Source: Ischnura elegans (lineage: Eukaryota > Arthropoda > Insecta > Odonata > Coenagrionidae). From it: DNA of 64,000 bases. The stretch is from assembly GCF_921293095.1 (NCBI RefSeq), contig NC_060252.1:5828001-5892000 (forward strand). Direction: 5' to 3'. Below, piece after piece: positions 12,175 to 24,410 of this stretch; the stretch's first letter is position 1, and the number at the start of each line of letters is the position of its first letter. The notes below the pieces were generated by a model. That model searched no databases. It worked only from the letters and a program-made list of their open reading frames with translations, and had not been told where the DNA came from. Position numbers and translations under genes: made by a program.

Positions 12175-12370
12175 CAACTGTTTAAAAATACCTCCATCGC
12201 CACTCTCCGGCAATATTTTGCCAATGATTGCCTCAGTTTTCTTAATGTTGATTTCCAGCCGATATTTAGCCATTTCCTTTCCATATTTATCAGAGCTATC
12301 TTCAAATACCTCTCCGCATCGGCTATTGCAGCTATGTCGTCCGCCAATCACAACGCACAAATCATTTCTC
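12175..12370 (-). mobile_element. LINE reverse transcriptase fragment
   Basis: Two overlapping minus frames give ADDIAAIADAERYL and EINIKKTEAIIGKILPESGD, the catalytic box and the following KINIKKTE segment of a LINE reverse transcriptase, with a frameshift between them. Confidence 0.65.
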
Positions 12371-12640
12371 GTTGGGTATTGGATGGACTCCTGAAGCCTT
12401 CTCTTTGATTTTATCGGTGGCCAACACTACGTTAAGGTAAAAGAATGAACTCTCAATTTCAAGGGTAAGTGATTCAAATAAGTGGAATTGCTAACCGCTT
12501 AACTAATTCATTGGATTCAATAACGATTTTTAGTAATCTGTTAAAATGAGCCTATTATGATAATATTCGTCTGAAGATTTTCACAGCTTCTTTTATCTAT
12601 GTTGTTGGTGGTTTTCGGGTATTGCTGTGTAGAAAACATT

Positions 12641-12690
12641 TTAACTCGACGTTTCACTCCTCCTACTGGGAGCGTTATCAAGAGAATGGA
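12641..12690 (-). ncRNA. Decayed hammerhead-ribozyme-like motif in the Penelope tail
   Basis: Read on -, the tail has CTTGATAA (for CTGATGA), a stem CTCC/GGAG, then GAAACGTCGAG. The position after the endonuclease and the layout match hammerhead ribozymes known from Penelope-like elements. The changed first core box suggests it is inactive. Confidence 0.5.
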
Positions 12691-13045
12691 AGGAATTTAT
12701 TCTCGTCCCGAGCTTATATATGTTTTTCGCTACCCATTGTTGTGCCGGATTTGAATTTTAGCCGATAGCCGTTGGCCATTATATTGTGCTAGGAACCCTC
12801 TCCATATACGGCTGAGGTTATACCCATCCTCCCTATTAAAGTTATTAGGTCTTTTCGCAATCTCGATGGATTCACGTATAAGACGCGGATGGTATTCTTC
12901 CGTCTTCGCTAATACCCGTGTAGCGTCAAACATTATTCTATGCCCAGGGCTGGAGGCAAAATGTTCAGCAACAGCTGATGCGTCCCACTGATGTAATTTT
13001 AACGCCCTTTCGTGCTCCTCAAGCCTTTGGGAGATTGAACGCTTG

Positions 13046-15344
13046 CAAGGTTCTTAGACTGTAAGGTTGCCTCATTCGTAACTGCGCATGCGCCAGTAGA
13101 AGTCCCGTTACGTCACTGTAGACCCTGTATCCCAGCTGATCCTAGCCATTTCATTGTTTGCACGCTAGAAATTGAGAGAGAATAAGTTCCTGAGAGCTTG
13201 CGCCGCCTTGTGTTTAACACGAATCTGAACACATTTCCTGCAATTTCACTGGAAATCGTCTTTGTAATCCACTACTCATAAAACAAACTTTTTGTGGGTG
13301 AAGAGCGCGTTTAATCGTCGGATACTCCGGGCTCCCGTTGTACTGTGGCAACGTGCTCCAACAGCTCGTCGAAAACGAAGAAAGCTGGACGGAATGTCTC
13401 ATATCACAGGCGGATGCTTAAATTGAAAAATCTTTTTATTGTATATATTAACTAATCGAATCATTGACCGTGTCCCGCACCCCAAACATGTGAAAAAAGT
13501 GGTGAAAGTGAATCAGTCAGACAAACTCAGCGGATATGCTACAGATTTCGTAATCAAGAACTTAGATGCCTCTATTGCATTGGAAAATCAGGAATTCTTC
13601 CCTTTTAAGGCAAATTGAACTTAGTATTTTGCGCGCTCATTCATGCAGGGGCTATTTTGCAAATTCATCGTTTAACTCGTATGCTATGAGTAACATCGTG
13701 TGCCAATTGTAAGATATCAGGTAAACAAATTTCTAGTACTAAGTCTGTAAATTTGAGTCCTTTCGCATGCCTTTGAGAGCTATTGAGAAATTTTCGGGGC
13801 CACGGTCGCGCAAAATTGTTTATTAATTTAGGGACAGAAAATTTATAGCGTGTATAAAAATATATATCAGGAATCAAGTGTTAAATCGTTGTTCACATAA
13901 AAGAAACTTACGCTAATTTTAGTCATAATTTTTCTCTCTAACTAGAAAATTGGTTAAGAATAGCCTTTACAAACTTATAAATGTTGACTTGAATCAACCC
14001 ATATAATATTTTTATGTACTCTTTCGCGTTTATATTTACCTGCAAACTGTAATGAAGTAGACCCTAGCCTCTAATTAGGGCTAATTCGACAAATTACTAA
14101 TGTTCTGTGCTGTGTCTCCAACTTGGACAAAGCAATTATTAAATGTTACGCCAAGCAGAGGGTCTTCACAAGAATAAAATGTTTGAACAAAAACATGCAA
14201 CAAGAAAGAGCAACTTTGGTAGTGCCACTAAAAATATTTAAAAATTTGTTCAGTGCATCCTTTTACATAAATTCTTGAGTCTTATTATTTATACCCTCTT
14301 CAAAATGAACCTTTACGGTGGAGCTAAATTTCTACAACAGACTTATGATCGACCAAATAGCTGATATACATTAGTCTAAGTTTTTGTTTCAGCAATTGTC
14401 ACTGAAAATTATCGAATTTGTTTCCTGCAGTGCTTTTTGGTGCCACGAAACATTTTTCTTTTTGGTTTTTTGATCAAAGGCTACAGTGGAAGCTGTCTGT
14501 GGGATTTAAGATAGAGAAGAGTCCTCTGATTCGAAGGCTGTTCTCCACTTAAGCGGGCAACTATGGTGCTGTTTAGATAACGGCAATTGTTGGTGGTTCA
14601 TTTTCCATTTCTAGAAATTATTTTACCGGGGAATTCTTATTTCTCTCAGCATAATATTGAAGTTAGTTCCGTTTCATATGTATGATTTTTTGCTCAACGT
14701 ATGATCACTTTGAATTCCTATTACGAATGATTTTAAAATGGTAATAACGGTAAATTTACAACTCTTTTCACTCTATATGCTTATTTTTTTCTTCCCATTG
14801 AAGTAAAGGATTTCAATGTCCTCTTGCATAATTTTCTATGTCATATATTTTCAAATCCCGGCGAGGAATGAAAACGAGCATGATTTCTATTTAAAAAGAG
14901 GCGGAACTGTAATTTTTTGAAGCAACTAATTCGTTTTTTTACGTATTTTCCTCCCAGCCATATTGATCTAAGTTTAAATAATATTGCGGAAGTAGCAAGG
15001 AAAACAGTGTTTTGAGAGTTACAGGAAGGAAGTGTGGACACGGAATTAACTCGCACACCTTCCCACTTCATCACTTCATCACTTCATCAGGAAATTATAG
15101 CGTCTGAATACACGAATTTATCTTTTTTTAAATATTAGCATCATTATTTTCATAAATCGGCATTCAATTTAAAATTCGGCTTACCGTGTTCGATAGATGG
15201 TAATTTCAAGAACTCGCTGCGGTAAGTAGTTACGCCCCTGGAAAGGCTAGAATTTGAAATGGCGCTGGAAGTTGGGTCTACAGTGACGTCAAGCCAATGG
15301 GAGCCCGAGTCCCGAATGAGGCAACCTTTACTCTAAGAACCTTG
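13046..15344. mobile_element. 2.3-kb TIR transposon with 9-bp target duplication GAACGCTTG
   Basis: The ends CAAGGTTCTTAGA and TCTAAGAACCTTG are inverted; similarity continues through AAGGTTGCCTCATTCG and CGTCACTGTAGACCC. GAACGCTTG is duplicated at 13037-13045 and 15345-15353. Removing the element and one duplication restores the Penelope endonuclease frame, which proves insertion. The inside has no recognisable transposase. A 9-bp duplication fits Mutator-like elements, but assignment is tentative. Confidence 0.8.
15064..15088. repeat. Short tandem repeat (ACTTCATC)n
   Basis: Three tandem copies of ACTTCATC inside the TIR element. Confidence 0.7.
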
Positions 15345-16179
15345 GAACGCTTGCTCTGTCCCACGTAGCTTCTGCCGCAGCAGCAAGGAACCTCATACAC
15401 TCCCATAGATTGAAGGGGAGGATGGCTATCCTTCGGTGAAGGTAGGATATTCTGAATCTTCTTCACGGTGCAGAAGCGAGTCTTAATGTTGCCTTTATGG
15501 AGGATTCTGGCGATTCTATCGGTGACCCCAGAGATGTATGGAATTTTAGCGTATGTAAGTGGCTCCTTCCCCTTGTGGCCGTCATCTTGAGGAGGGTGTT
15601 TTTCTTTCATTGCTCTTTTAATGAAAGAGACACTATAACCATTGCCTTTCAGTGCCCACATAAGGTGTTGCATTTCATCACTGATATGCTCAGCATCACA
15701 CACGATTTTGGCTCGGTGGGTTAGCGTTTTAATGACGCAGGCCTTTTGGTGTGGGTGGTGATGCGATGTTGAATTCAGATACCTGTCTGTGTGGGTCTTC
15801 TTTCTGTACACTGAATGGCCTAGGCTTCCATCCATTTTTCTTTTAACCAGTACATCTAAGAAGGGGAGACAACCTCCTTCTTCGAGTTCTTTTGTGAATT
15901 TTATGTCTGGATGTACTGTATTTAGATGTACGTGGAATTCCTCAAGTTTTTCTTTTCCATGTGGCCAGATCACAAAAGTATCATCCACATATCTCAACCA
16001 GCATGATGGTTTCTTCTCGCTCGTCTCAAGTGCCTTCTTCTCGAAAAACTCCATACATAAATTGGCAATCACAGGTGAAAGTGGGGAACCCATTGCCGCA
16101 CCACTTTTTTGTTCATATATTTGCCCGTTGTAAAGGAAGTAATTGTTTCTAAGGCAGAATTCTATTATGATAATAGTCT

Positions 16180-17365
16180 ATAATCCATTTCCTTCATATA
16201 CTACGAGGGGGGCTCACGTTCAATACTTCCTGAAAGCGTATTTTCCCCACCTTTCTTTAGTATTTATTTTCCGGAAACTTAAGTTAAACTCCTGATTTTA
16301 TGCATTCAAATCAGAAAAATGTTTTTCTCGGTGGAAAATCTTTCATATGCGCACGTTATGTCGGTTTTATTATCCTTTTGATCTTGGTACTTTTTATCGA
16401 ACTGCTGAGGCCATTTTGGAGTTCAAACTCAATTGCTTAGCCCTTTCGATTACATTAAATACTCCCATAAATATTAGTTATACATGGCCTTTTCAATAGG
16501 TGCTAAGTACAACTATTGCTAGAAGTCAATGCCTTTTCAATACGTCATGCACCATGTGCTCTTTGAGCCACTTACAAGAGTGGATTTCAGCAAAAGAGTC
16601 GGAATCATAGAAGAGGCTGCCTCAAAAAATGAATACGCCGTTTAATCTTTCAACTTTTTGTCAGAAAGTAGAGAATAATTGCTATAAATTCAAACCGCAC
16701 CCACATCCCTTTATTGTAAAAAAAACTAGGTCTCTATTTCGTGCCCAGGACGGTATCCGTAATAGATGGCAAACAATATTCCTAAGGACGTTTTCCGTTT
16801 CATTCACCAACCACGTTCGGTGCTTAACATTAATAAAATAACCGCAACTACCCATTTCCGCAAAAACGTGGATTTTGCTTTCTTAAGTGATGTTGTCCAC
16901 GAGGGACAAATTGCAAGGAATTAAAGCATTCTGACCAAGAGACATTCATTACCAAGCTATTTTAGCAAAGGTGCCACGACTGAAATAATTTTGCCAAACG
17001 TTGAAATGCCAGACGCCGTGGCAGCGATTACTACGTAGCATGCATTGCCAACTGCGGGAAGCGGAACTCTAAGGAGAAAATGATATTTTTTAAAGAACTT
17101 GGTTAATCCTGATATGACTAAGGGTAGAATCCTCATCTAGAGTGCAGTCCATTCCCTCCACCATTCAGCTTCCCTTAATCCTTCCCCGAGCCAACACTTC
17201 CACTAGTTACAACTCTCTCCAGCGCATCCCTTTGCCATCACGTGTGAGACTCCCTTACGACATCTCTTTTTACTCCCCCACCCCTCCACCCACTACGAAT
17301 ACTCACTGCAGAGAGCTGCTCTACAGTGACGGCACCTGGAGGTGACGATACAACGCTGAAATCTG
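16180..17365. other. No gene recognised
   Basis: AT-rich intergenic sequence with only short, unsupported frames. Confidence 0.45.
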
Positions 17366-17367
17366 GG

Positions 17368-17632
17368 TAAGGATTATTAATACCCTATCAAACGAAGGAA
17401 ACTTTCCGACCATAGGCAATGTTAATAGGTGATTATTAAGAGATGTTTCCCTGAGCTCTGTGCGTCATGCATGCATTGGTAATCTCAGAGGATGTAAAAC
17501 TCCTATCTACTAGTACAGAATCTAGGTCCCTGTGACGTCACGTGGAGTGGAATGGCATGGGCCTTTGGCATCTGGCCTTTTTCAAATGCCGTTAAAATTG
17601 ACCATTAACATTCGTCTAAACTGGGATTCCTA
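17368..17632 (-). mobile_element. TA-MITE copy D (partial)
   Basis: It matches the middle of the 650-bp family on the minus strand, including the CACGTGACGTCA motif (here GTGACGTCACGTGG near 17533). Both terminal inverted repeats are missing. Confidence 0.7.
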
Positions 17633-17899
17633 CAATAATGATATTAATAACACTAATGATTTCTTTTCTCCTACACTTTGGTATTACAGCTGAATAACTA
17701 GATTTCAAAGAGAAGGGGCTTTAGATGATCTCCAAAGTCATAGGACCAGAATTGAGCCACCATCAAATAACAAATATATATGCCAATAAAAGGAAATGAT
17801 AATGCAGTAAATGATATATTAGTGTTTTAAATAAGTAACCTCAAAATAAATTTTCAATTATTTCTTGCGAGAAAAGCCAGTCTTTGGCAAGTCTTAACA

Positions 17900-18500
17900 T
17901 TACATTCGAGGATTCATTTTTTTATTCCAGCGGTCAGTAAATAACTTTGGCCCCATGTAAATAAAACAGCGTTTATATAATGTTAACCTAGGTCTGTTTG
18001 CTACTACAAACGACTCACTCCTTAAAATATATTTATCACATCTACTCGGCATATTTCCACTTCTGGCAAAAAACAATTTAAGCTCTTTGAAACAAATGCC
18101 TTGGTGGCAACAATTTCAGGGCCACAAACAACGGAAATGAGTGCTCATAGTAATTTTTAGACAACATTACCCGGATTTTTTTTTTCAAAACGAGTGCACT
18201 CTTAAATGTGTTCATGTATGCACTGCCCCAACAGATTACACCATAAGAAATTTTAGAATGAACAAGAGCATGATAAATGTTTTTTACCCGGAAGTGGACA
18301 TTTGTTTCGTAGGTAGTAAAATTTGGACAAAGCACTTGTAAGGCATTTGTTCACGTTAAGTAAATGTTTATCCCTGCGTAGATTACTGTCCCAAATTACT
18401 CCCAAGTATTTCATTTCATTCACTATATCAATAGCTGGACAGTTACAGACACAATGGGGAAATTACATGAAATTTTTTTCATCGAAATAATATATATAGC
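17900..18500 (-). mobile_element. LINE reverse transcriptase C-terminal fragment (jockey-like)
   Basis: Minus frames give KYLGVIWDSNLRRDKH (18415-18360), ALVHSKISYGVICWGSAY (18270-18220), PLFVALKLLPPRHLFQ and, after a frameshift, FFARSGNMPSRCDKYILR. This is the region after the palm of a jockey-type LINE. It is interrupted by frameshifts and stops. Confidence 0.7.
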
Positions 18501-18559
18501 AATTTTCACCAGGAATCCATTTTAACCAATCAAGCTTCTCGTAAACCATTGATTTTATC

Positions 18560-19540
18560 ATGAAATTCATTTAAAACAGTGAAATGCGTCTGCAAACGCG
18601 AAGTTAGCTCTGATTGTTGGTGACGTCATTTCTCCCTACGGCGTTTTCGTTTTGCATGTACGGCCGCAGATGCTACAATGAAGCAGTTGTTGAGTAAGTC
18701 AATATTTCGGTATTTTTTTAATCCGTGTTTTCTCTCAGACATTTTATGACGTTATTTAGTCACGTCAAGTATATTTTATCCATTTCCTGTATTCGTAGGA
18801 CAAGAGTATATCGAATATATGCGAAATGGAAGACGGTTTCGTGAAAAGGCTGTTGCGATAATCTTCAGAGGTGAATTCCATAATGATGGCATTATATTTT
18901 AAAAGTAACCCAGACTTTTTGGCTGCAGAATTTAGAGAAGTGAAGGCTTCGCGCTAAGTTTTTCTTGTTTATTATGGCATTATGGCAATATGGCGGACCA
19001 GCTTTTATGAAAACAGTAGTAGCTACTCGGCCTCCGTTGAAAATTTCTGCATGAAATGTTGATGCATCTAGTTAGTGCAAATATAGTTTATATGGTACAA
19101 GTTATGATTTTTTGCTTTCTGTATGATATCAGCTTTTTGATTCAGTATGTTGTGAAATGCTTTCTGTGCACAGATTTAAGGTAATTTTTCTGTACACATT
19201 TTGCACATCATACTATGTACAGTTTTAAGGTGTGTTCTGTATGCATACTGTCTGAAGTGTGTACAGGTTTTGACAGGTTATGCACTTTTGGAGCCGCTTT
19301 TATAGTGGCTGCTTAACGATAGGCATAAGCATAAGTTAATACAGCTTTTAATGTTAGCTATGAAACTTCTATTAGATGCCTACAAAATGATTATAAGCTA
19401 TTTAGCAAACGTATGACAAAATTCAATCATTTATGTTAAATAGTATTAGGTGCGCAACTAATCTCTCGCTGTTTTTTAAATGAAAAATACATCTCAATTT
19501 AAAAAAGGTTATAAATGAATCATTCAAAGTATTTTCCGTC
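18560..19540. other. No gene recognised
   Basis: It contains a TGACGTCA palindrome near 18622 but no coding frame or repeat I can support. Confidence 0.4.
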
Positions 19541-19549
19541 GCTTCCTAA

Positions 19550-20745
19550 AAAATTTCCCCATCATTGATGCAGAGCCCGAATATTGTTATGGTAGAAGTG
19601 ATTGTCTTTTAAAGCTATCCTCTAATCCTGCTTTTTTGCACCAAACGGTTGTCAATGCAGGAATGAAGGACAAGCAACTTGTATTCCCTAACCTTTCTTA
19701 TTACTCTCTCCACATGGGTCCTAAAGCTTTCTATTTGCTTAGTTAGCTTAACTTCATCTTGAGAGCTCTCTACTACATTCTTGGAAACTCTTGATGGTCT
19801 AATTAACTCTCAAATTTTACCACTGAATGAGTGAACAGTTAGTTTGAACGCGCGATCTACTTTTACCCCACAGCCTTTTAGAATTTGCTCAAGAAATCCA
19901 GTCTATGCGAATGACACTATCTATTGCCCGGCCACCATTACCCCTCGAAATGAAATTTTCTAAAGAAGAACCATTTGATTTTTTTATTGAGTTTAGATAG
20001 AAATATTTGAGCTATAAACAATTCATTGATTTTATAGTAATGTTAAAAATGATTCCTTTTGAAATAATTGCGTTTGAAAAAACATTATTTCTATTTTTCT
20101 TCACTATCAGCAGTATAATGCACTGATTAGTACTGTAAAAAACGGATTTAGAGTTTCCTTCGCAATTCAATTTTTTACTTTATACCTATCGCAGCGTAGT
20201 AAACTAAGCGCAATTTGTTATACTGATCGCAGTAAAAAGAACTGATCCATACAATAGAAAATATCACTCACTGCAGTGAGTACTGATTTATTTTTTATGT
20301 TCCTATATCAGGTTAAACTTTGCCAAATTTGGTTACCTGGCTTTTCAATTTCTATTTCTAAACAATCAACAGTTGACTCTACATGCGAATTGCGAGCAGG
20401 AAAGGGAATTGGCATATTAATCAACATCTTATTTTTGTCAACCCAAAAAACCAGATTTTTCAAAAGACTAGCCATCGGAATAATGGAAGCAGAGAAATAT
20501 CGTGCCGCTGTCGAGGGTGAGACATTGAGATCTTCTAGGCTAAAATATTGAAGGATTTGTTGAGTCTAATTTTCCTGAACGTAGCAATAACAGGTAACCC
20601 AGTCTTTCCTGATAGCATATCGACAATAAAATAATTTTCACAATCTACTCTTAAATACAATGCTGCCTTTTTTTCCAAGAAAAACACAATATACTTGACC
20701 CTTTGGCTACATATCTCCCTGTCTGCTTCCGTGTCAGTCACTTAT
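19550..20745 (-). pseudogene. DDE_4 (Harbinger/IS5-like) transposase relic
   Basis: On the minus strand, scattered frames give GKTGLPVIATFRKIRL (20650-20580), STVDCLEIEIEKPGN (20378-20335) and SFRTHVERVIRKVREYK (19730-19685). These correspond in order to the FYTGLP-, IDCTEIFIEKPSN- and LRIHVERAIGRIR-type segments of DDE_Tnp_4 transposases. Stops and frameshifts separate them, so it is a dead relic. No terminal repeats were found. Confidence 0.55.
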
Positions 20746-21038
20746 CATATTCATAGGAGAAGTAGCAGCATTGGCGGAAACAGGTTTCTTTTCTGAACAC
20801 CAACAATTTTTGATTCTGGTTTCAATTGGCATGACTTTTCCTGGCCTCGACTTTCCACCACTTCCTCAGGTTGTATTTCCTCCTATGGCTCTAAGTCAGT
20901 TGATTGGAGGAGGTAGTGATTATGCATCAGTGAGTTTCTTACAAATTATACACTGCTAGGTAGCAAATATGGTTTCGAGGGAGTTCAGTTGGAATACTAT
21001 ACATGTGAATCAATTTATTTCGGAGAGAGGGAGGGTAA

Positions 21039-21252
21039 CCTACTGTATTTATTTTTTATTTTTATTTTTATTCTAAAACCACCGGATACAGCTCTCATTG
21101 GCCATTTTACACCGGGGTGTTCAACATATGTAACAGTAAACGTACACAAACAACCATGCCCTGGACCGGGGAAACCTACCCAGGCGGGACTCGAACCCGC
21201 GACCTCTTGTTTGGCAGGCGAAGACGTTACCCCGCCGCCACCGAGGCGTACC
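21039..21252 (-). repeat. tRNA-derived SINE, family 1
   Basis: On the minus strand a tRNA-like head (CGGTGGCGGCGGGGTAACG, then box B GGTTCGAGTCC at about 21193-21183) is followed by a unique body and an A-rich tail (AATAAAAATAAAAA at 21070-21045). A second copy with the same body lies at 57495-57640. Confidence 0.75.
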
Positions 21253-21254
21253 CT

Positions 21255-22078
21255 TTAAGTGTTCTTATCATGATTAATCATTGATAAAGTCAAAACGTAC
21301 AATAATTATAAGACATCGGGTACTACGAGGGCCGTCAACCTACGACACCATGCAAGCGACCGGCGGGTACTGTGCGAACAGGGCAACTGCACGTCCTCCG
21401 CACCACACGCTCAGGTCATTTCTCAGCATAATTCTGTCGTAATTACTTAAGGTAAAGTGATCTTCACGAATAAATCCCGTCGTTTTCGTCGACAGATCGT
21501 TCTTCCTCTTCATCGCCTTAACCCACTTCTTTCTTCTCGCTTAATTATTCGACATAAGGACGAATATTTTATTAGAATTTCGAGATGTATTTGAGCGCAT
21601 AGGCACCACGCAATATATATTATTCGATATTATAAACAGCACTTCACCTAGGTAAACATACCGTCTTCCTGGCGTACGTATACTGCAACAATCTCGAAGC
21701 TCCACGCGTCGGACGTTAGCAACTCTGCTTGGGGAGAAATGACGTCACTCCTCTTGGACACACTACTTTCGTCCGCGACCCCTACTCCTCCACTTTGACC
21801 TTTAATATTTTGAAAACTAACGCTAGTTTTGAAATTTCCCCCGGTAGATATTCTTTCCTAGAGGTTTACTACATTTTGACAGAGTTTTCAAAAAATGTGA
21901 AAATTCCCCATTGAAACAATTTGTACAGTGAAATACAAGTTTACAATTAAAAATACTTCTATTACCCATGTCATAGCACATAAACTTCGTCTTTTAACTT
22001 AACTCTAACCCATTGAAATCAAACCATTCTCGCAAGAAACGTAGATTCTCTTTAACAAATGTTTAACCACAACTCCAA
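21255..22078. other. No gene recognised
   Basis: Only short chance frames; one (21729-21914) has no family resemblance. Confidence 0.4.
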
Positions 22079-22080
22079 TA

Positions 22081-22743
22081 GGGTGGTTTCCTATTATTTT
22101 TTTATTGCCTAAATCGAAAGATTATTGCACCTGGAGTACGTATTTCACGCATTTAGATTTTTAAATGACGATATCTATTTTTCGCGCGATTAAATGAAAA
22201 GTGAAAATTTTCAAGCGCGCGAAAACGCGACGCGTAAGTATGAATACCGGGAAATCTCTCCGTGAGACTTATTTCTGGTTCCCGCTGCCCCCCTGTGAGG
22301 TGACCTTGAGGCGAGGCTTAGCGCTGATACGACGCAGGCTGCTAGCGGGTAGCTGAGTACCCTGCTGGCTGGTAGCGCTTGGCTTAAATAAGGATTATTA
22401 ATACCTTATCAAATGAAGAAAACTTTCCGACCTTAGCCAGTTTTAATAAGTGATTATTAAGACATGTTTCCCTGAGCTCTACGCCTCGTGCATGCATTGG
22501 TATCCTCAGACTATGTATAACTCCTATCCTCTCGTGTAGAAACTAGGTCCCTGTGACGTCACGTGGAGTGGCATCGCATGGGCGCCAATCTGGCCCTTTT
22601 CAAATGAGGATAAAAATGAACCATTGCCATTCGTCTAAACCGCTATTTCTAAAACGAAATAATTTGTATATTTTGAATACACTAATGGTGGGTGACGAAT
22701 CGCAATCAATGCTTTTCGTTTTCTTTGATGAAGGAAACTACCC
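22081..22743 (-). mobile_element. TA-MITE copy B (full length, 663 bp)
   Basis: Best-preserved copy. GGGTGGTTTCCT and AGGAAACTACCC ends are flanked by TA on both sides (22079-22080 and 22744-22745). It carries CACGTGACGTCA-type motifs and a palindromic CAGCCAGCAGG/CCTGCTGGCTG region. Confidence 0.8.
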
Positions 22744-22746
22744 TAT

Positions 22747-22846
22747 TAGGAGCTGAGTAGCACAGTGCTATATCATCAGAAAAAGCTGAGAGTTCACCAT
22801 TGAATTTATTTTCACATAAATTGTTTACGTAAATCAAAAACATAAT
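22747..22846 (-). mobile_element. LINE reverse transcriptase fragment
   Basis: The minus frame gives LIYVNNLCENKFNGELSAFS followed by DDIALCYS, the motif around the catalytic ADD box of a jockey-like LINE (ADD reads SDD). It lies exactly between two fragments of the TA-MITE. Confidence 0.6.
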
Positions 22847-22851
22847 AATAT

Positions 22852-22929
22852 GTATGTTATGAATATAACAATGGTGGTCAGCGAATCGCAATCAATGCCT
22901 TCCGTTTTCTTTGATGAAGGAAACTACCC
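22852..22929 (-). mobile_element. TA-MITE fragment E (one end)
   Basis: It repeats the terminal 70 bp of copy B, including GAAGGAAACTACCC, followed by TA. Confidence 0.6.
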
Positions 22930-23477
22930 TATGGTGTGAACGCAGAATCGAATGTGGTGGCCTCTTTCTATTAAGTGTTGCATTACGAAATTGGAGCTCC
23001 TTTTTCCTCGCACTAGGCAGGGGCGGTCTCGGGGTGATTGGGGATTCGGGGGTCCTTCCCTGGAAATTGCATGCCCGGATATAGATTTTGACGCTATTCT
23101 GGCTCTTAAAAAACAGATAAAAGTTAAGGAAAAATAGCAATTTTGTAAGAAAAAGTGCAACGTAAAGTGTGAATTCCACAGCTTATAAAATTTAAGAATG
23201 CATTATTATTTAATGCATTTGTTCCTTGAAACTGCAATTGAATAAAGAATTGCCTACTTCCACAATAACCTTTTCAAATGACCCTTTCAAAAAAACATCA
23301 GGTTCTCTTTAACCTTCTGACACCTTTATTTTATTCGTTAATTTATATATTCTTTTTACATTTAGTATACTGTAGATAAAGCAACTAATGTATACGTAGA
23401 ATTTTACAATTGCAGAAAAAAACTTTGGCTGTAGTAATCTGAGTCGTTTTTCAATGCACCTTTCATGTATCTGAGCT

Positions 23478-23700
23478 TCAAGGTAGATAGGAGCCTTCTG
23501 GGGCCCCCTGAGCTAGGGGCCCTCGGTCATTGCCGACCTGACCAGGCGGCCCCTGCTCACACTCACAATGTTCGTTAAATTTAGTTCGGGAATTCCAGCC
23601 GGTCTCCCCTATGGCAATACTATGTATGTGCTTTGCTTCACGATCACTATAATCAACACAGGGCAAACACTCCACAACACCGCATTTCATCGTATTTGCC
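23478..23700 (-). pseudogene. Possible Penelope-type GIY-YIG endonuclease fragment
   Basis: The minus frame gives CGVVECLPCVDYSDREAKHI and AIGETGWNSRTKFNEHCECE, which resembles the start of a GIY-YIG domain (the GETGR.TR..EH part). The YIG motif is altered. Weak assignment. Confidence 0.35.
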
Positions 23701-24231
23701 TTTGGTTTTGCTTAAATATTAGCAGCAGTACGTGGGAAGAATATTTAAACTTATCTTTAGGCAAACAATTCAAAAAGTTGATTGAATTAAATTTTTAAAG
23801 GTTATGCCCAGGTAAACATTCGTCTGCATCTCATATTTGAAATTTAGGAGTTTTTCTCAGACTCAAATTTATTAAATTTGAGAAACAAGGACATGTTGAA
23901 AATGGTGCCTATGCCCTATATTCTCCGAAAATTACTTGACTCATTGGCGAAAAATGAAGTCCCGTCCTCAAAATCCATCAATCACTGTACTCATTGAAGA
24001 GAAGAGATGTGCCGTTCATAAGCGAATCGTTCATTTTGAACTGCCCATTACCACGAGACATATGAATGAGTTCACAGAATTTATTTTGAAATTTAAATAG
24101 ATCCTAATGAATCAAATATTTAATGCGGTTCATGAAGAACTTTCGCATTATGGGAAATGGAATCAGACGGAATAGAAGATGAACAATTGCAAAGCCGCTC
24201 ACCAAGGAGTCTAGGCTTAATTCAGTTGCGC

Positions 24232-24410
24232 CGACTCCATGGGGCCTGAGGGGACCCGAGCCCCTCAAAAATTCGTTGTGCGTGTGAGGAAGAAATGTTT
24301 CAGGCTTGTCGATTTCCCCGCAGAGTCCAGATATCAAGATTCGAATCATCAGGGTTCTAATGCTATAGAGCGTTCCACATTTAGTTGACAGTACGGGCCT
24401 TACGGATAAC
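24232..24410. repeat. Dispersed repeat (also at 29690-29747 and 61424-61491)
   Basis: GACTCCATGGGGCCTGAGGGG and ATCAGGGTTCTAATG recur inverted at 61424-61491, and TAGAGCGTTCCAC plus TTGACAGTACGGGC recur inverted at 29690-29747. No terminal repeats were defined. Confidence 0.55.

Larger units (their letters stand above)
12595..16178 (-). mobile_element. Penelope-like element, 5'-truncated, split by a 2.3-kb TIR element
   Basis: On the minus strand the reverse transcriptase begins near 16170 (FLYNGQIYEQKSGAAMGSPL) and continues with SPVIANLCMEFF, the catalytic LRYVDDTFVIW, and FLDVLVKRK. A GIY-YIG endonuclease starts with GVYEVPC and GRSYVGQSKRS at 15430-15350. It resumes after the insertion at 13036 with RLEEHERALKLHQWDASAVA, EHFASSPGH, FDATRVLAK and NREDGYNLSRIW. 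An untranslated tail follows to about 12595. RT plus GIY-YIG in this order is diagnostic of Penelope-like elements. A stop near 16180 marks the truncated 5' edge. Confidence 0.88.

Noticed and set aside
15497-16152. Plus-strand open frames as genes
   Set aside because: They are antisense shadows of the Penelope reverse transcriptase.
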